Positions 1-7,404 of a stretch of DNA of 64,000 nucleotides are shown piece by piece (position 1 is the stretch's first letter; every line of letters starts with the position of its first letter). The stretch is taken from contig CP075525.1 in assembly GCA_025808415.1 (NCBI GenBank), positions 434,001-498,000 of the forward strand, in the 5' to 3' direction. The position numbers and the translations under genes are program-made. Under the pieces are notes generated by a model. That model saw only the letters and a list, made by a program, of their open reading frames with translations, searched no databases and was not told where the DNA came from. This DNA is from Cyclobacteriaceae bacterium (GTDB lineage: Bacteria; Bacteroidota; Bacteroidia; Cytophagales; Cyclobacteriaceae).

Positions 1-221
1 TGGGCAGGCACCGTTTCTATAAAATGCCGCAATACGGAAGTTTGTTGCTCCTGGCCGTCTTTTTCGCCATAGCCTTTGCTGGCCACCAAGGTGTTTTCAA
101 TCGGGAAAGGGTTTTTATTGATCAGGTAAACGCTCCATTCAGCCGTTTCACCGGGTTGTTGTTTGCAGGTAATTGCAACACTGACATTTTTTACTTCGGG
201 TATTTCAATATCGCAGATCAT
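1..221 (-). CDS. Hypothetical protein, 3' part cut by the window edge
   Basis: Only the first 73 or so residues are present; the gene continues beyond base 1. The reading frame opens with ATG at 221, and that ATG overlaps the lipB stop codon by four bases (ATGA), which suggests translational coupling to lipB. The visible part starts MICDIEIPEVKNVSV and shows no signal peptide, membrane segment or motif I recognise; it looks like a small soluble cytoplasmic protein with alternating beta-strand character. No function is assigned. It is the last visible member of a tightly packed minus-strand run that starts with the SIS isomerase gene at 2571. Confidence 0.6.
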   Translation of the reverse strand, partial: MICDIEIPEVKNVSVAITCKQQPGETAEWSVYLINKNPFPIENTLVASKGYGEKDGQEQQTSVLRHFIETVPA

Positions 222-934
222 ACCAACTCCATGTTAAAAAGTTCTGCAATCCTGGCTTTGAGCATTTCTTCTACGGCTTTCATGTCTTGTTTTTGTCCCA
301 ACTCTTTTTCCATAGACGTTACCGCTTTATCGGCAATACCACACGGAATGATGTAATCAAAGTAATTGAGGTCAGTATTTACGTTGAATGCCAGGCCGTG
401 CATGGTTACCCAGCGACTGGTTTTTACGCCCATTGCACAAATCTTCCTCGACTTCTTTTCCTGGTCAACATCAAGCCATACACCGGTAAGCCCGGCTATG
501 CGCCCTGCTGTAATTCCAAACGTATTCAAGGTTAGCATTACCGACTCCTCCAACAGGCGCATGTATTGATGAATGTCGGTAAAAAAGTTTTCGAGATCAA
601 TCACCGGGTAGACAACAATCTGCCCCGGGCCATGGTAGGTGATGTCGCCCCCGCGGTTGGATTGGATGTAGGACGCATTTATGGTGTGCAGATTTTCTTT
701 TTTTATTTTCAGATTAGCCTCATCACCACTTTTTCCGAGGGTGAACACATGCGGATGTTCACAGAAGATCAAAAAATTATCCGTTTGCTTTTGTTGACCG
801 ACTGGTAAGTCGCGGTTTTCTTTTTTTACATCGAGGATTTTTGAAAAAAGCGAAGCCTGGTAATCCCAGGCTTGTTGATAGTCGATAAGACCGAGGTTTA
901 TGAATTTTGTTTGGCGGTTGAGGTTCGAATTCAT
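218..934 (-). CDS. lipB: Octanoyl-[acyl carrier protein]:protein octanoyltransferase (lipoate biosynthesis)
   Basis: LipB moves octanoate from acyl-ACP to the lipoyl domains of 2-oxoacid dehydrogenases and GcvH in the cytoplasm, the first step of endogenous lipoate synthesis. The 238-aa product has the family signature RGGDITYHGPGQ at residues 94-105, the GVK motif with the conserved Lys at 171, and the PCGI segment with the acyl-accepting Cys at 198. Length is slightly above the usual 210-230 because of a longer N-terminus. The gene begins two bases after the stop of the DUF5615 gene and its stop overlaps the start of the next gene, so it is probably read as part of a polycistronic message. 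No lipA lies in this window. Confidence 0.95.
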   Translation of the reverse strand: MNSNLNRQTKFINLGLIDYQQAWDYQASLFSKILDVKKENRDLPVGQQKQTDNFLIFCEHPHVFTLGKSGDEANLKIKKENLHTINASYIQSNRGGDITYHGPGQIVVYPVIDLENFFTDIHQYMRLLEESVMLTLNTFGITAGRIAGLTGVWLDVDQEKKSRKICAMGVKTSRWVTMHGLAFNVNTDLNYFDYIIPCGIADKAVTSMEKELGQKQDMKAVEEMLKARIAELFNMELV

Positions 935-936
935 GC

Positions 937-1287
937 CTAAAGTTTTCGTTGCCGGATAAAGTGTTCCGTTACAACAGTTATGTGCCCTTCAAATGTGGAA
1001 CCTGAACGGAGAAGATTGATTAGAAGTTGTGCAGTTTTCTCAGGAGCAAGCTCAGCATTTCTTAAGAAAATGATTCCCTTCTTCGGTAAGAAACCTCTAG
1101 CAAAAACAAGGAAGCCAAAATCTTTATCGAAAGTAATAATAAGACGGTCTTCATTATTTGCGAGATCAATAATTTTAGTGTCAGCAACTCCTGAGTATTT
1201 TCGTAAAATAGACAGAACATCAAAACCAGACTCCTCAAGCAACTCAACAGTTTCAAGAGGGATATTTTCATCCGCTAAAAGCTTCAT
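937..1287 (-). CDS. DUF5615 PIN-like protein, probable toxin of a DUF433/DUF5615 pair
   Basis: This 116-aa protein matches the DUF5615 PIN-like family: an N-terminal LLADENIP motif with the acidic residues at positions 6 and 7, and a second acidic cluster TFDKDFGFL near residue 54. In PIN-like folds such Asp/Glu residues bind metal for RNA cleavage; this is family knowledge and not proven for DUF5615. The partner DUF433 gene lies 7 bp upstream on the same strand, the usual arrangement of this toxin-antitoxin-like module. Unusually, lipB follows after only two bases, so toxin-like and housekeeping genes appear to share a transcript. Confidence 0.85.
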   Translation of the reverse strand: MKLLADENIPLETVELLEESGFDVLSILRKYSGVADTKIIDLANNEDRLIITFDKDFGFLVFARGFLPKKGIIFLRNAELAPEKTAQLLINLLRSGSTFEGHITVVTEHFIRQRKL

Positions 1288-1294
1288 TTAGCGC

Positions 1295-1525
1295 TTATGG
1301 TTTGAGGCCAATCAGTAAGTCGTCTTTAACACTATCCTGAGCATAAGCAAAGAGGGCAAGAATATCATTTTTCTTTAAGGTCGGATAGTTTTTAAGAACT
1401 TTTTCCTCTGACCACCCAGTGGCAAATAGTCCGAGAAGAAATTCAACAGACAGACGGGTGCCTTTAATGATTGGCTTTCCGCCAAGGATTTCTTTGTTTG
1501 AAGTGATGTGTTCGCGCCATTCCAT
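1295..1525 (-). CDS. DUF433 protein, probable antitoxin of the DUF433/DUF5615 pair
   Basis: The product (76 aa from ATG at 1525) carries the DUF433 core GGKPIIKGTRLSVE followed by LGLFATGWSEEKVLKNYP and a predicted helix-turn-helix-like fold, the pattern of small DNA-binding antitoxins such as the VapB-like DUF433 group. An in-frame TTG at 1534 would add three residues (MIP); I prefer the ATG because it begins the conserved region. The gene sits 38 bp after the stop of the SIS isomerase and 7 bp before the DUF5615 gene. Function as antitoxin is inferred from the pairing; neither autoregulation nor toxicity can be read from the sequence. Confidence 0.82.
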   Translation of the reverse strand: MEWREHITSNKEILGGKPIIKGTRLSVEFLLGLFATGWSEEKVLKNYPTLKKNDILALFAYAQDSVKDDLLIGLKP

Positions 1526-1563
1526 AGGAATCAAATTATAAACATAGAATTGCTTCTCAAAGT

Positions 1564-2571
1564 TTATTTTATTTTATCCAGTTCTCCTTTTAAGTAGTTG
1601 ATGGATTCAATTGGGTCAGGCTCAACGCCATTTTCTTTCGCCAGGTAAAAGGATACCCAATCGGTAAGGTGAATAAGGTAGTAGTATTGTTCCAGCAATG
1701 AGGCACCTTCACCCACCACATCAATAATCGGGTTCGATCGTTTTTCAAAAATAGTGCGGCAAATCTCCATGCGTTTTTCCACACGTTCGTGATCATGGTC
1801 GGAATACATATAAATTACCTGCAGCATGGGCATCAGGTTTTCCGGGAATTGCCAGCCCACCAATTCATTGTGGTTCATTTCCGGAAAGGTGTTGATGTGC
1901 GCCATGTGCTTGGCATTTTCGTTTAGTTGTTGTTGAAAACGAAGCGCCATGGCATACAGCCGGTTGTCGCAATAAATTACCGGAAGCTTACCTTTTAGCT
2001 TACGGGCAATAAGTTCGGCTTCATTCTGAATCCCCTTTTCGCCACGGTCTAAAAACTGGATGGCATTTTCGGTTTCCTTGATAAAGGTTGATCCGATAAG
2101 TCCGGTATGGTACAGCACCGAAAGCAGCGCAATCATGTTGTAGGCCAGCATGGCCCGGGGGCTGTCCGATCCGGACGGGAGCTGAATGTAAAACAGGTTG
2201 TACTCCCGTGCGATATCCAACAGTTTGCCTCCGGAGGCAATGGCAATAACGTGTGCGCGCTTCAGCAACGCTTTGTTAAGGGCCGCTATGGTTTCTTCGG
2301 TGTTGCCGCTATACGAACAGGCAATAAACAACGTATGCGGGCTAACAAACTGGGGGATGTTATAACTTTTGCAAACGGTTATCGGGATGGGAATCCGGCC
2401 AAAGGTTAATGATTCCACCAGGTTAGCGCCAATGCCTGAACCACCCATGCCGGCAATAACCACGTTACGGATGTCGCTGCCGGGCCGTACTAAATCAATA
2501 GCCTCGCTGATGCGAAGCGCTTCGGCCAACTGGCGTGTGAAGCTTTCAATATATTTCTTTGTTGCTGACAT
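1564..2571 (-). CDS. Bifunctional phosphoglucose/phosphomannose isomerase (SIS family)
   Basis: This 335-aa SIS-domain enzyme is of the archaeal/bacterial bifunctional PGI/PMI type, interconverting fructose 6-phosphate with glucose 6-phosphate or mannose 6-phosphate. The N-terminal SIS domain has VIAGMGGSGIGANL (about residues 38-51) and the phosphate-binding CSYSGNTEET (about 85-94); the C-terminal domain carries NTFPEMNHNELVGW, where the Glu and His of the family act in ring opening and isomerisation. The start ATG at 2571 lies about 17 bp downstream of a minus-strand TACCTTTG promoter element. Whether it is the cell's main glucose-6-phosphate isomerase or serves mannose metabolism cannot be told here. 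Confidence 0.9.
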   Translation of the reverse strand: MSATKKYIESFTRQLAEALRISEAIDLVRPGSDIRNVVIAGMGGSGIGANLVESLTFGRIPIPITVCKSYNIPQFVSPHTLFIACSYSGNTEETIAALNKALLKRAHVIAIASGGKLLDIAREYNLFYIQLPSGSDSPRAMLAYNMIALLSVLYHTGLIGSTFIKETENAIQFLDRGEKGIQNEAELIARKLKGKLPVIYCDNRLYAMALRFQQQLNENAKHMAHINTFPEMNHNELVGWQFPENLMPMLQVIYMYSDHDHERVEKRMEICRTIFEKRSNPIIDVVGEGASLLEQYYYLIHLTDWVSFYLAKENGVEPDPIESINYLKGELDKIK

Positions 2572-2587
2572 GCTGATAAATTCCGTT

Positions 2588-2595
2588 CAAAGGTA
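2588..2595 (-). promoter_or_regulatory. Candidate -7 element of the SIS isomerase gene
   Basis: On the minus strand this reads TACCTTTG, a perfect match to the Bacteroidota -7 consensus TAnnTTTG, 16 bases before the ATG at 2571. No clear TTG lies about 19 bp upstream, so support comes from the -7 match and position only. Confidence 0.45.
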
Positions 2596-2645
2596 TTATT
2601 TAATGTACGAATTTAGAATGCTGGTAAAGGAATTGTAAACATTTT

Positions 2646-2996
2646 ATGTCGGATAAAGCTGCCATAGGAAAAAAGGGTGAAGACCTTGCTGCTGAATACC
2701 TGGAGCGGAAAGGGTATGCAGTAGTAGCCCGGAACTTTCGCTTTAAACATGCCGAGATTGACCTGATTGTAAAAAAAAATGATTGGTTGCTTTTTGTGGA
2801 AGTTAAAACCCGTAGCTCAAGCGCTTTTGGTGAGCCGGAATCGTTTGTAGATGGTAAAAAGGGTAGGAAAATTTTTGAAGCTGCCGAGGAATATATTTTC
2901 GCCAACAATTGGCACGGGCACATCCGCTTCGATATTATTTCTGTAAAGTTGGGCAACCCTCCCGAGATCAGGCATTTTGAGGATGCGATAAATTGA
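2646..2996 (+). CDS. YraN/UPF0102 family nuclease-fold protein
   Basis: The 116-aa product matches UPF0102 (YraN): GKKGEDLAAEYLERKGY at residues 8-24, the EIDLIVKK strand (residues 38-45) and FVEVKTRSS (about 51-59). The E-x(n)-D-x(n)-EVK arrangement is the PD-(D/E)XK-like restriction-endonuclease-fold core. The biological role of YraN proteins is not established. The gene is divergent from the SIS isomerase, with ATG at 2646 in an AT-rich leader. Length is typical of the family. Confidence 0.9.
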   Translation: MSDKAAIGKKGEDLAAEYLERKGYAVVARNFRFKHAEIDLIVKKNDWLLFVEVKTRSSSAFGEPESFVDGKKGRKIFEAAEEYIFANNWHGHIRFDIISVKLGNPPEIRHFEDAIN

Positions 2997-3048
2997 TTGG
3001 TTAATTCGTTGATGTTACTGATGTAACTTGATTGTCAGGTTTAGGAAC

Positions 3049-3861
3049 TTAACTTCCCTTGTTGTTCCGGTAAATTTCCTTTCCTTTATCGTTCCACTCC
3101 ACTTTTATGTAGGGCGTAACATTTTTGTCGAACGGTTCTTTTGGGTAGGCAACTAATTTTTTCCTGCGGCCGCTGGGATAGTACTCATACCAATCACCAA
3201 CCCGCTGGTCCCATTTATATTCACCGGTCACGGCTACTTGCCCGTTTTCAAAAAACATGTAATAGTTTCCTTCCTTCTCGCCAAATTCAATCGGTATGAT
3301 TTCTTTGGGCTGTTTGCGTTCCACCGGATCATAATAGCTGATCAGGGATTCTTTTGGCCAACCACGGAAATATTTCTCTTTGTCCTGCAACACGCTGTCG
3401 CGTGAGTATTTCATCCAGCGCCCATGCTTGGTGCCCTTATAAAAAATCCCCGACTCCAGCACTACGTTGTTTTGAATCTTCTTGTAGGGACCGTGCACGA
3501 GCACACCTTTTTTTGGATCGAACCGGCTGGTTCGTATAATTTCCCTGCGGGCAAAATCGTAGTAATAAATATCGCGCACCAGGGTTTCGGGTACTTCGGG
3601 TTTTTTCAGGTAGAAGAAAGTTTCGTAAACGGTACGCTCACCAACCCCTTTGCGCGAAAATCCTTTTTTGGTTTTTATCCCGTAGAATACTTTTTTCTTT
3701 GGCTTCTTCTTTTTAGAGGTATTCATGGGTTCCTCTTCCTTGGTAAAGTCGAGGTTTACCGGGGTATCGATCGTGAACATTTTATCCTGCTGTTCTTCCT
3801 GAGCAAGCAGGGAGGCCACAGGTATAACAAAAAGTATAACTAAAAGAAAAATGTAGCGCAT
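3049..3861 (-). CDS. Secreted MORN-like repeat protein (YwqK-type)
   Basis: The 270-aa product starts with a signal peptide (MRYIFLLVILFVIPVASLLAQ, cleavage after about residue 20), then a basic linker rich in Lys (KKKKPKKKVFYG) and a C-terminal half made of repeated units of the MORN/YwqK kind: VLVHGPYKKIQN, GRWMKYSRDS, KEGNYYMFFENGQVAVTGEY and VGDWYEYYPSGRRK. Such proteins are common in Bacteroidota envelopes and usually annotated as hypothetical or as YwqK family antitoxin; I see no evidence of antitoxin function. It is probably periplasmic or surface-associated. It converges with yraN and lies downstream of htpG on the same strand, separated by a 122-bp intergenic region with an imperfect palindrome. 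Confidence 0.75.
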   Translation of the reverse strand: MRYIFLLVILFVIPVASLLAQEEQQDKMFTIDTPVNLDFTKEEEPMNTSKKKKPKKKVFYGIKTKKGFSRKGVGERTVYETFFYLKKPEVPETLVRDIYYYDFARREIIRTSRFDPKKGVLVHGPYKKIQNNVVLESGIFYKGTKHGRWMKYSRDSVLQDKEKYFRGWPKESLISYYDPVERKQPKEIIPIEFGEKEGNYYMFFENGQVAVTGEYKWDQRVGDWYEYYPSGRRKKLVAYPKEPFDKNVTPYIKVEWNDKGKEIYRNNKGS

Positions 3862-3926
3862 TTCGCTTTAAAACGAGACTAAAGTTGAAAAAGTATGGGC
3901 AAAATCGCAACGGTTCCGATGTGATG

Positions 3927-3973
3927 CCTCAGCGCCCTTGCGGTGAATGTTCATGACCGCAGAGGCGCTAAGG
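3927..3973. repeat. Imperfect 18-bp palindrome of a REP-like type
   Basis: The arms 3927-3944 and 3956-3973 are complementary at 15 of 18 positions around an 11-base spacer, with core AGCGCC...TGCGGT. It lies between htpG (ending at 3984) and the start of the MORN-repeat gene (3861). There is no following T-run on either strand, so a REP-like intergenic repeat is a better description than a classical terminator, although it could end htpG messages. Confidence 0.55.
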
Positions 3974-3983
3974 TTCGCTCGTA

Positions 3984-5918
3984 TTAAGCGACAAACTCTA
4001 CGCTACGCTTAATAAAATTAGTAAGGTCGGCCCCGGTAAGCATATTTTGCGAAAGCAGGGCAAGGTCAAAAGCTTGTTTGGCCAGTTTTGTTTTTTGCTC
4101 CTCCGTTTCGGCCTTCAGAATTTTTTGAATAATGCCATGGTTGCCGTTAACGGCTACAGTATAGCTATCGGGCATGGAGCCCATAAAAGCGTAACCACCA
4201 CCGCCCATCTTGGCCATGTCTTTCATTCTGCGCATAAACTCGCTCATGGTAATCACTACCGGAAAATCATCGGTAGCCATAGCGTTAACCGTCACCGTCA
4301 TGTGGGTGTTGTTAATGGCTTTTTCGAAAATGCTTTTTACCTGTTCCTCCTCTTCCTTCGACAAAACACTCTCGTTTTTCTCATCTTTATCGATAAGCTT
4401 ATCAGCCGTATCACTGTCAACCCGTTTGATCTGGGTTTTCTCCAGTTTTTGTTCCAACGTGTTAATGAAGTGGTTGTCGAGAATGCCATCAAGTAACAGC
4501 ACATCGTAAGCTTTATTTTTTGCGGCTTCAATAAAGCTATGTTGCTTGCCGGCATCAGATGCGTACAGGTATACTAATTGTTTTTCTTTATCGGTTTGGT
4601 TAGGCTTTACCTTTTCTTTGTATTCATCAAACGTGAAGTATTGGCCTTCAACATTTTTGAACAGCGAAAAATCTTTGGCACGGTCGTAGAATTTTTCATC
4701 GCTGATGATACCGTACTTTACAAAGATGTTGATGTCGTCCCATTTCTTTTCAAAATCCTTGCGGTCTTTCTTGAACAAGTCCTGCAACTTATCGGCAACT
4801 TTTTTAGTAATGTGCTGACTGATTTTTTTTACGTTAGAATCGCTTTGCAAATAACTGCGCGACACGTTTAGTGGGATATCGGGCGAGTCCAGCACGCCAT
4901 GTAACAGCATTAAAAAATCAGGCACAACATCCTTCACTTCATCGGTAATAAATACCTGGCGCGAGTACAGTTGTATTTTGTTTTTCTGGATTTCAAAATC
5001 GTTTTTCACTTTGGGGAAGTAGAGCACGCCCGTGAGGTTAAAGGGATAATCTACGTTAAGGTGAATCCAGAACAACGGATCCTCGCTGAAGGGATAAAGT
5101 TCTTTGTAAAACTTCAGGTAGTCTTCATCTTTTAAATCGTTTGGCGATTTGGTCCAAATGGGCTGGGTGTTGTTGATAATACGATCAACGGTAACGGTTT
5201 TGTATTTTTTCTTGCCTTCCTTGTCTTCGCCATCTTCCCCGCCCGCCTGACTGTCTTCAGGCGTTCGGACAGGCACACTTTCCTCTTTCGTTCCGAATTT
5301 GATTTCAACCGGCAGAAACTTACAGTACTTTTCTAAGATTCCCTTTAAACGCCATTCATCCAGAAACTCTTCAGAGTCGGCATTGATGTGAAGAATTACG
5401 TCCGTACCACGGGTTTCTTTTTTCGCTTTCGATAATTCGAATTCGGTGGAGCCATCGCACGTCCACTTGGCGGCTTCGGTTCCTTCCTGGTACGATTTGG
5501 AGATCACCTCCACTTTATCGGCCACCATAAAGGCGGAGTAAAAACCTAATCCAAACTTTCCGATAATATCTTTTGCGTCTGCCTTGTCTTTGAATTTCTC
5601 TACAAATTCTGCTGCCCCGGAAAATGCAATCTGGTTGATATATTTCTTCACCTCATCGGCTGTCATGCCAATGCCTTTGTCGCTTACGGTGATGGTCTTT
5701 TTCTTTTTATCGAAGCTTACTTCAATTTTTAGATCACCCAGCTCGCCATTAAACTCACCTAATGAAGTCAGTTTTTTTAATTTCTGCGTGGCGTCCACGG
5801 CATTGCTTACCAACTCACGCAAAAATATTTCGTGGTCGGAGTAAAGGAATTTTTTGATGATGGGGAAGATGTTCTCGGTATGGATAGAAATGGTACCTTT
5901 TTCCTGTACGGCTGCCAT
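3984..5918 (-). CDS. htpG: Chaperone protein HtpG (Hsp90 family)
   Basis: The 644-aa cytoplasmic ATP-dependent chaperone shows the GHKL ATPase domain with the N-terminal FLRELVSNAVDA motif (residues 33-44, metal/ATP-binding Asn), DKGIGMTADEV and GKFGLGFYSAFM, followed by an acidic linker (SQAGGEDGEDKEGKKK, about residues 223-238), the middle domain with YLKFYKELYPF and LNVSRSYLQSD, and the C-terminal dimerisation domain. Length agrees with Bacteroidota HtpG, which carry a longer charged linker than the E. coli protein. The gene appears monocistronic: a hairpin terminator separates it from DUF4293 upstream. No heat-shock promoter is clear. Confidence 0.97.
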   Translation of the reverse strand: MAAVQEKGTISIHTENIFPIIKKFLYSDHEIFLRELVSNAVDATQKLKKLTSLGEFNGELGDLKIEVSFDKKKKTITVSDKGIGMTADEVKKYINQIAFSGAAEFVEKFKDKADAKDIIGKFGLGFYSAFMVADKVEVISKSYQEGTEAAKWTCDGSTEFELSKAKKETRGTDVILHINADSEEFLDEWRLKGILEKYCKFLPVEIKFGTKEESVPVRTPEDSQAGGEDGEDKEGKKKYKTVTVDRIINNTQPIWTKSPNDLKDEDYLKFYKELYPFSEDPLFWIHLNVDYPFNLTGVLYFPKVKNDFEIQKNKIQLYSRQVFITDEVKDVVPDFLMLLHGVLDSPDIPLNVSRSYLQSDSNVKKISQHITKKVADKLQDLFKKDRKDFEKKWDDINIFVKYGIISDEKFYDRAKDFSLFKNVEGQYFTFDEYKEKVKPNQTDKEKQLVYLYASDAGKQHSFIEAAKNKAYDVLLLDGILDNHFINTLEQKLEKTQIKRVDSDTADKLIDKDEKNESVLSKEEEEQVKSIFEKAINNTHMTVTVNAMATDDFPVVITMSEFMRRMKDMAKMGGGGYAFMGSMPDSYTVAVNGNHGIIQKILKAETEEQKTKLAKQAFDLALLSQNMLTGADLTNFIKRSVEFVA

Positions 5919-5967
5919 AGTGTTGTTTTTTGAGTTTAAAAGTTTGTGAATACAGGTCTAAAAATGA

Positions 5968-5992
5968 AAATCCCTGCGTGCGGCAGGGATTT
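5968..5992 (-). terminator. Rho-independent terminator of the DUF4293 gene
   Basis: A perfect 10-bp stem (AAATCCCTGC with GCAGGGATTT) closes a 5-base loop. On the minus strand the stem is followed by a T-rich stretch (TTCATTTTTA), 44 bp after the DUF4293 stop and before htpG. Confidence 0.8.
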
Positions 5993-6035
5993 CAAATGTT
6001 GTTCCAAAGATGTTTTGGTGACAGGTTGGCAGCAG

Positions 6036-6497
6036 TTACCGCAGTCTATCGGAATCCCTTACTAACCGCTCATCCCTCCTAATAAACCTGATGGCCAGCC
6101 AATTTGAAATAACGGCAACCCCGGCCAATATGAGCCAAACCATGCCAACACTACCCTGATATTGTTCGGAAAGTTTTGAGGTGAAGATTACTGCGCTAAA
6201 CATAAAACCGGCCAGCACCAATGAGTTTAATGCGCCAAGCTTGATTTGCAGCAGCCGGTTGTCGTAACGCCTGATGGTAATGATGGCCAGGGTAATGCCG
6301 GCCACAGCAAGTATGGCGGTAAGGGAATAAGGCATGTAGACATATGAATTATCTTGTAGCAAATAAAAAGGTGTTAACGTTAATGTTGCATCACCCGACT
6401 GCACTTGCCAGATGGGTTGCACTAAGGCTATTAAAAGTGAAGCGATGGTTATAATCAGAAATACAGTTTGAATTCTTTGCCACATAGAAGTGTTCAT
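6036..6497 (-). CDS. DUF4293 family integral membrane protein
   Basis: The 153-aa protein has four predicted membrane helices (about residues 10-27, 54-76, 86-105 and 117-136) and ends with the basic tail RFIRRDERLVRDSDRLR that is characteristic of DUF4293, a family confined to Bacteroidota. Function is unknown; it is an inner-membrane protein. It starts with ATG at 6497 and is followed by a strong terminator, so it is likely transcribed alone. Confidence 0.85.
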   Translation of the reverse strand: MNTSMWQRIQTVFLIITIASLLIALVQPIWQVQSGDATLTLTPFYLLQDNSYVYMPYSLTAILAVAGITLAIITIRRYDNRLLQIKLGALNSLVLAGFMFSAVIFTSKLSEQYQGSVGMVWLILAGVAVISNWLAIRFIRRDERLVRDSDRLR

Positions 6498-6629
6498 TTA
6501 ACTTGGCCGGCAAATTACCACTTCAGGGTTCAAGATTCAAAGCGCAACCGCTTCAGCAGTAAAATGCTATCGTGATTCTGAACAACGTGTTGTGAATTTG
6601 ACGTAAAAACCGCACCTGATAACTTTACT

Positions 6630-7379
6630 ATGCCCCGGTATTTTTTTGAAATCGCATACAACGGAACCAACTATGCCGGTTGGCAAAGCCAGGCCAATGC
6701 AACCGGGGTGCAGACAGTGGTGGAGCATGCCTTGAGTAAGTTGTTGCGTTCGGAAATCAAAATTGTGGGTAGTGGCAGAACGGATACAGGCGTTCATTGT
6801 ACTCAGCAGTTTTTTCACACGGATATTGAGAAGCCCTTTAAAAGACAAGACCTACTTCACCGACTTAATTCCTTTCTTCCTCGTGATATAACCATTCGTT
6901 CCATCCAGACTGTTAAGCCTGATGCAAGTGCCCGTTATGCTGCCGTTGAGCGAACCTATGAATATCACATTACGCTGATAAAAGATCCTATGATGATCGG
7001 TTTGGCGCTTCATTACTTTAAACCGGTTAACATCCAAACCATGAACAAGGCGGCTGCGTTATTATGCGGTGAACATGATTTTGAGTGCTTCAGCAAAGTA
7101 AAGACCGATGTAAATCACTTTCTTTGCACCATTAAGCGAGCATCCTGGAAACAAGATGGGGCGAAACTGGTTTTCACCATTACAGCTAATCGTTTCTTGC
7201 GGGGCATGGTAAGGGCTATTGTAGGTACCTTATTGGATGTTGGCACAGGGAAAATTTCAATGAACGAATTTAAAAGTATCATCAATAGTAAAGACAGGAA
7301 GAAGGCAGGTGCCAATGTTGATCCGCACGGATTGTACCTGGTACGAGTTAAATATCCTAAATCAATTTTTATAGACTAA
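6630..7379 (+). CDS. truA: tRNA pseudouridine(38-40) synthase
   Basis: TruA converts uridines 38-40 of the tRNA anticodon arm to pseudouridine. The 249-aa product has the family start YFFEIAYNGTNYAGWQSQ (residues 4-21), the catalytic-Asp motif GSGRTDTGVHC (about 47-57) and the C-terminal NRFLRGMVRAIVGTLLDVG segment. Length is normal. A near-consensus promoter, TTG (6598-6600), 19 bp, TAACTTTA (6620-6627), lies so close to the ATG at 6630 that, if used, the message would have almost no leader. The ABC exporter gene follows after 25 bp on the same strand. Confidence 0.95.
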   Translation: MPRYFFEIAYNGTNYAGWQSQANATGVQTVVEHALSKLLRSEIKIVGSGRTDTGVHCTQQFFHTDIEKPFKRQDLLHRLNSFLPRDITIRSIQTVKPDASARYAAVERTYEYHITLIKDPMMIGLALHYFKPVNIQTMNKAAALLCGEHDFECFSKVKTDVNHFLCTIKRASWKQDGAKLVFTITANRFLRGMVRAIVGTLLDVGTGKISMNEFKSIINSKDRKKAGANVDPHGLYLVRVKYPKSIFID

Positions 7380-7404
7380 CGTCATCTCTCCCGAAGAGAC
7401 TTCA

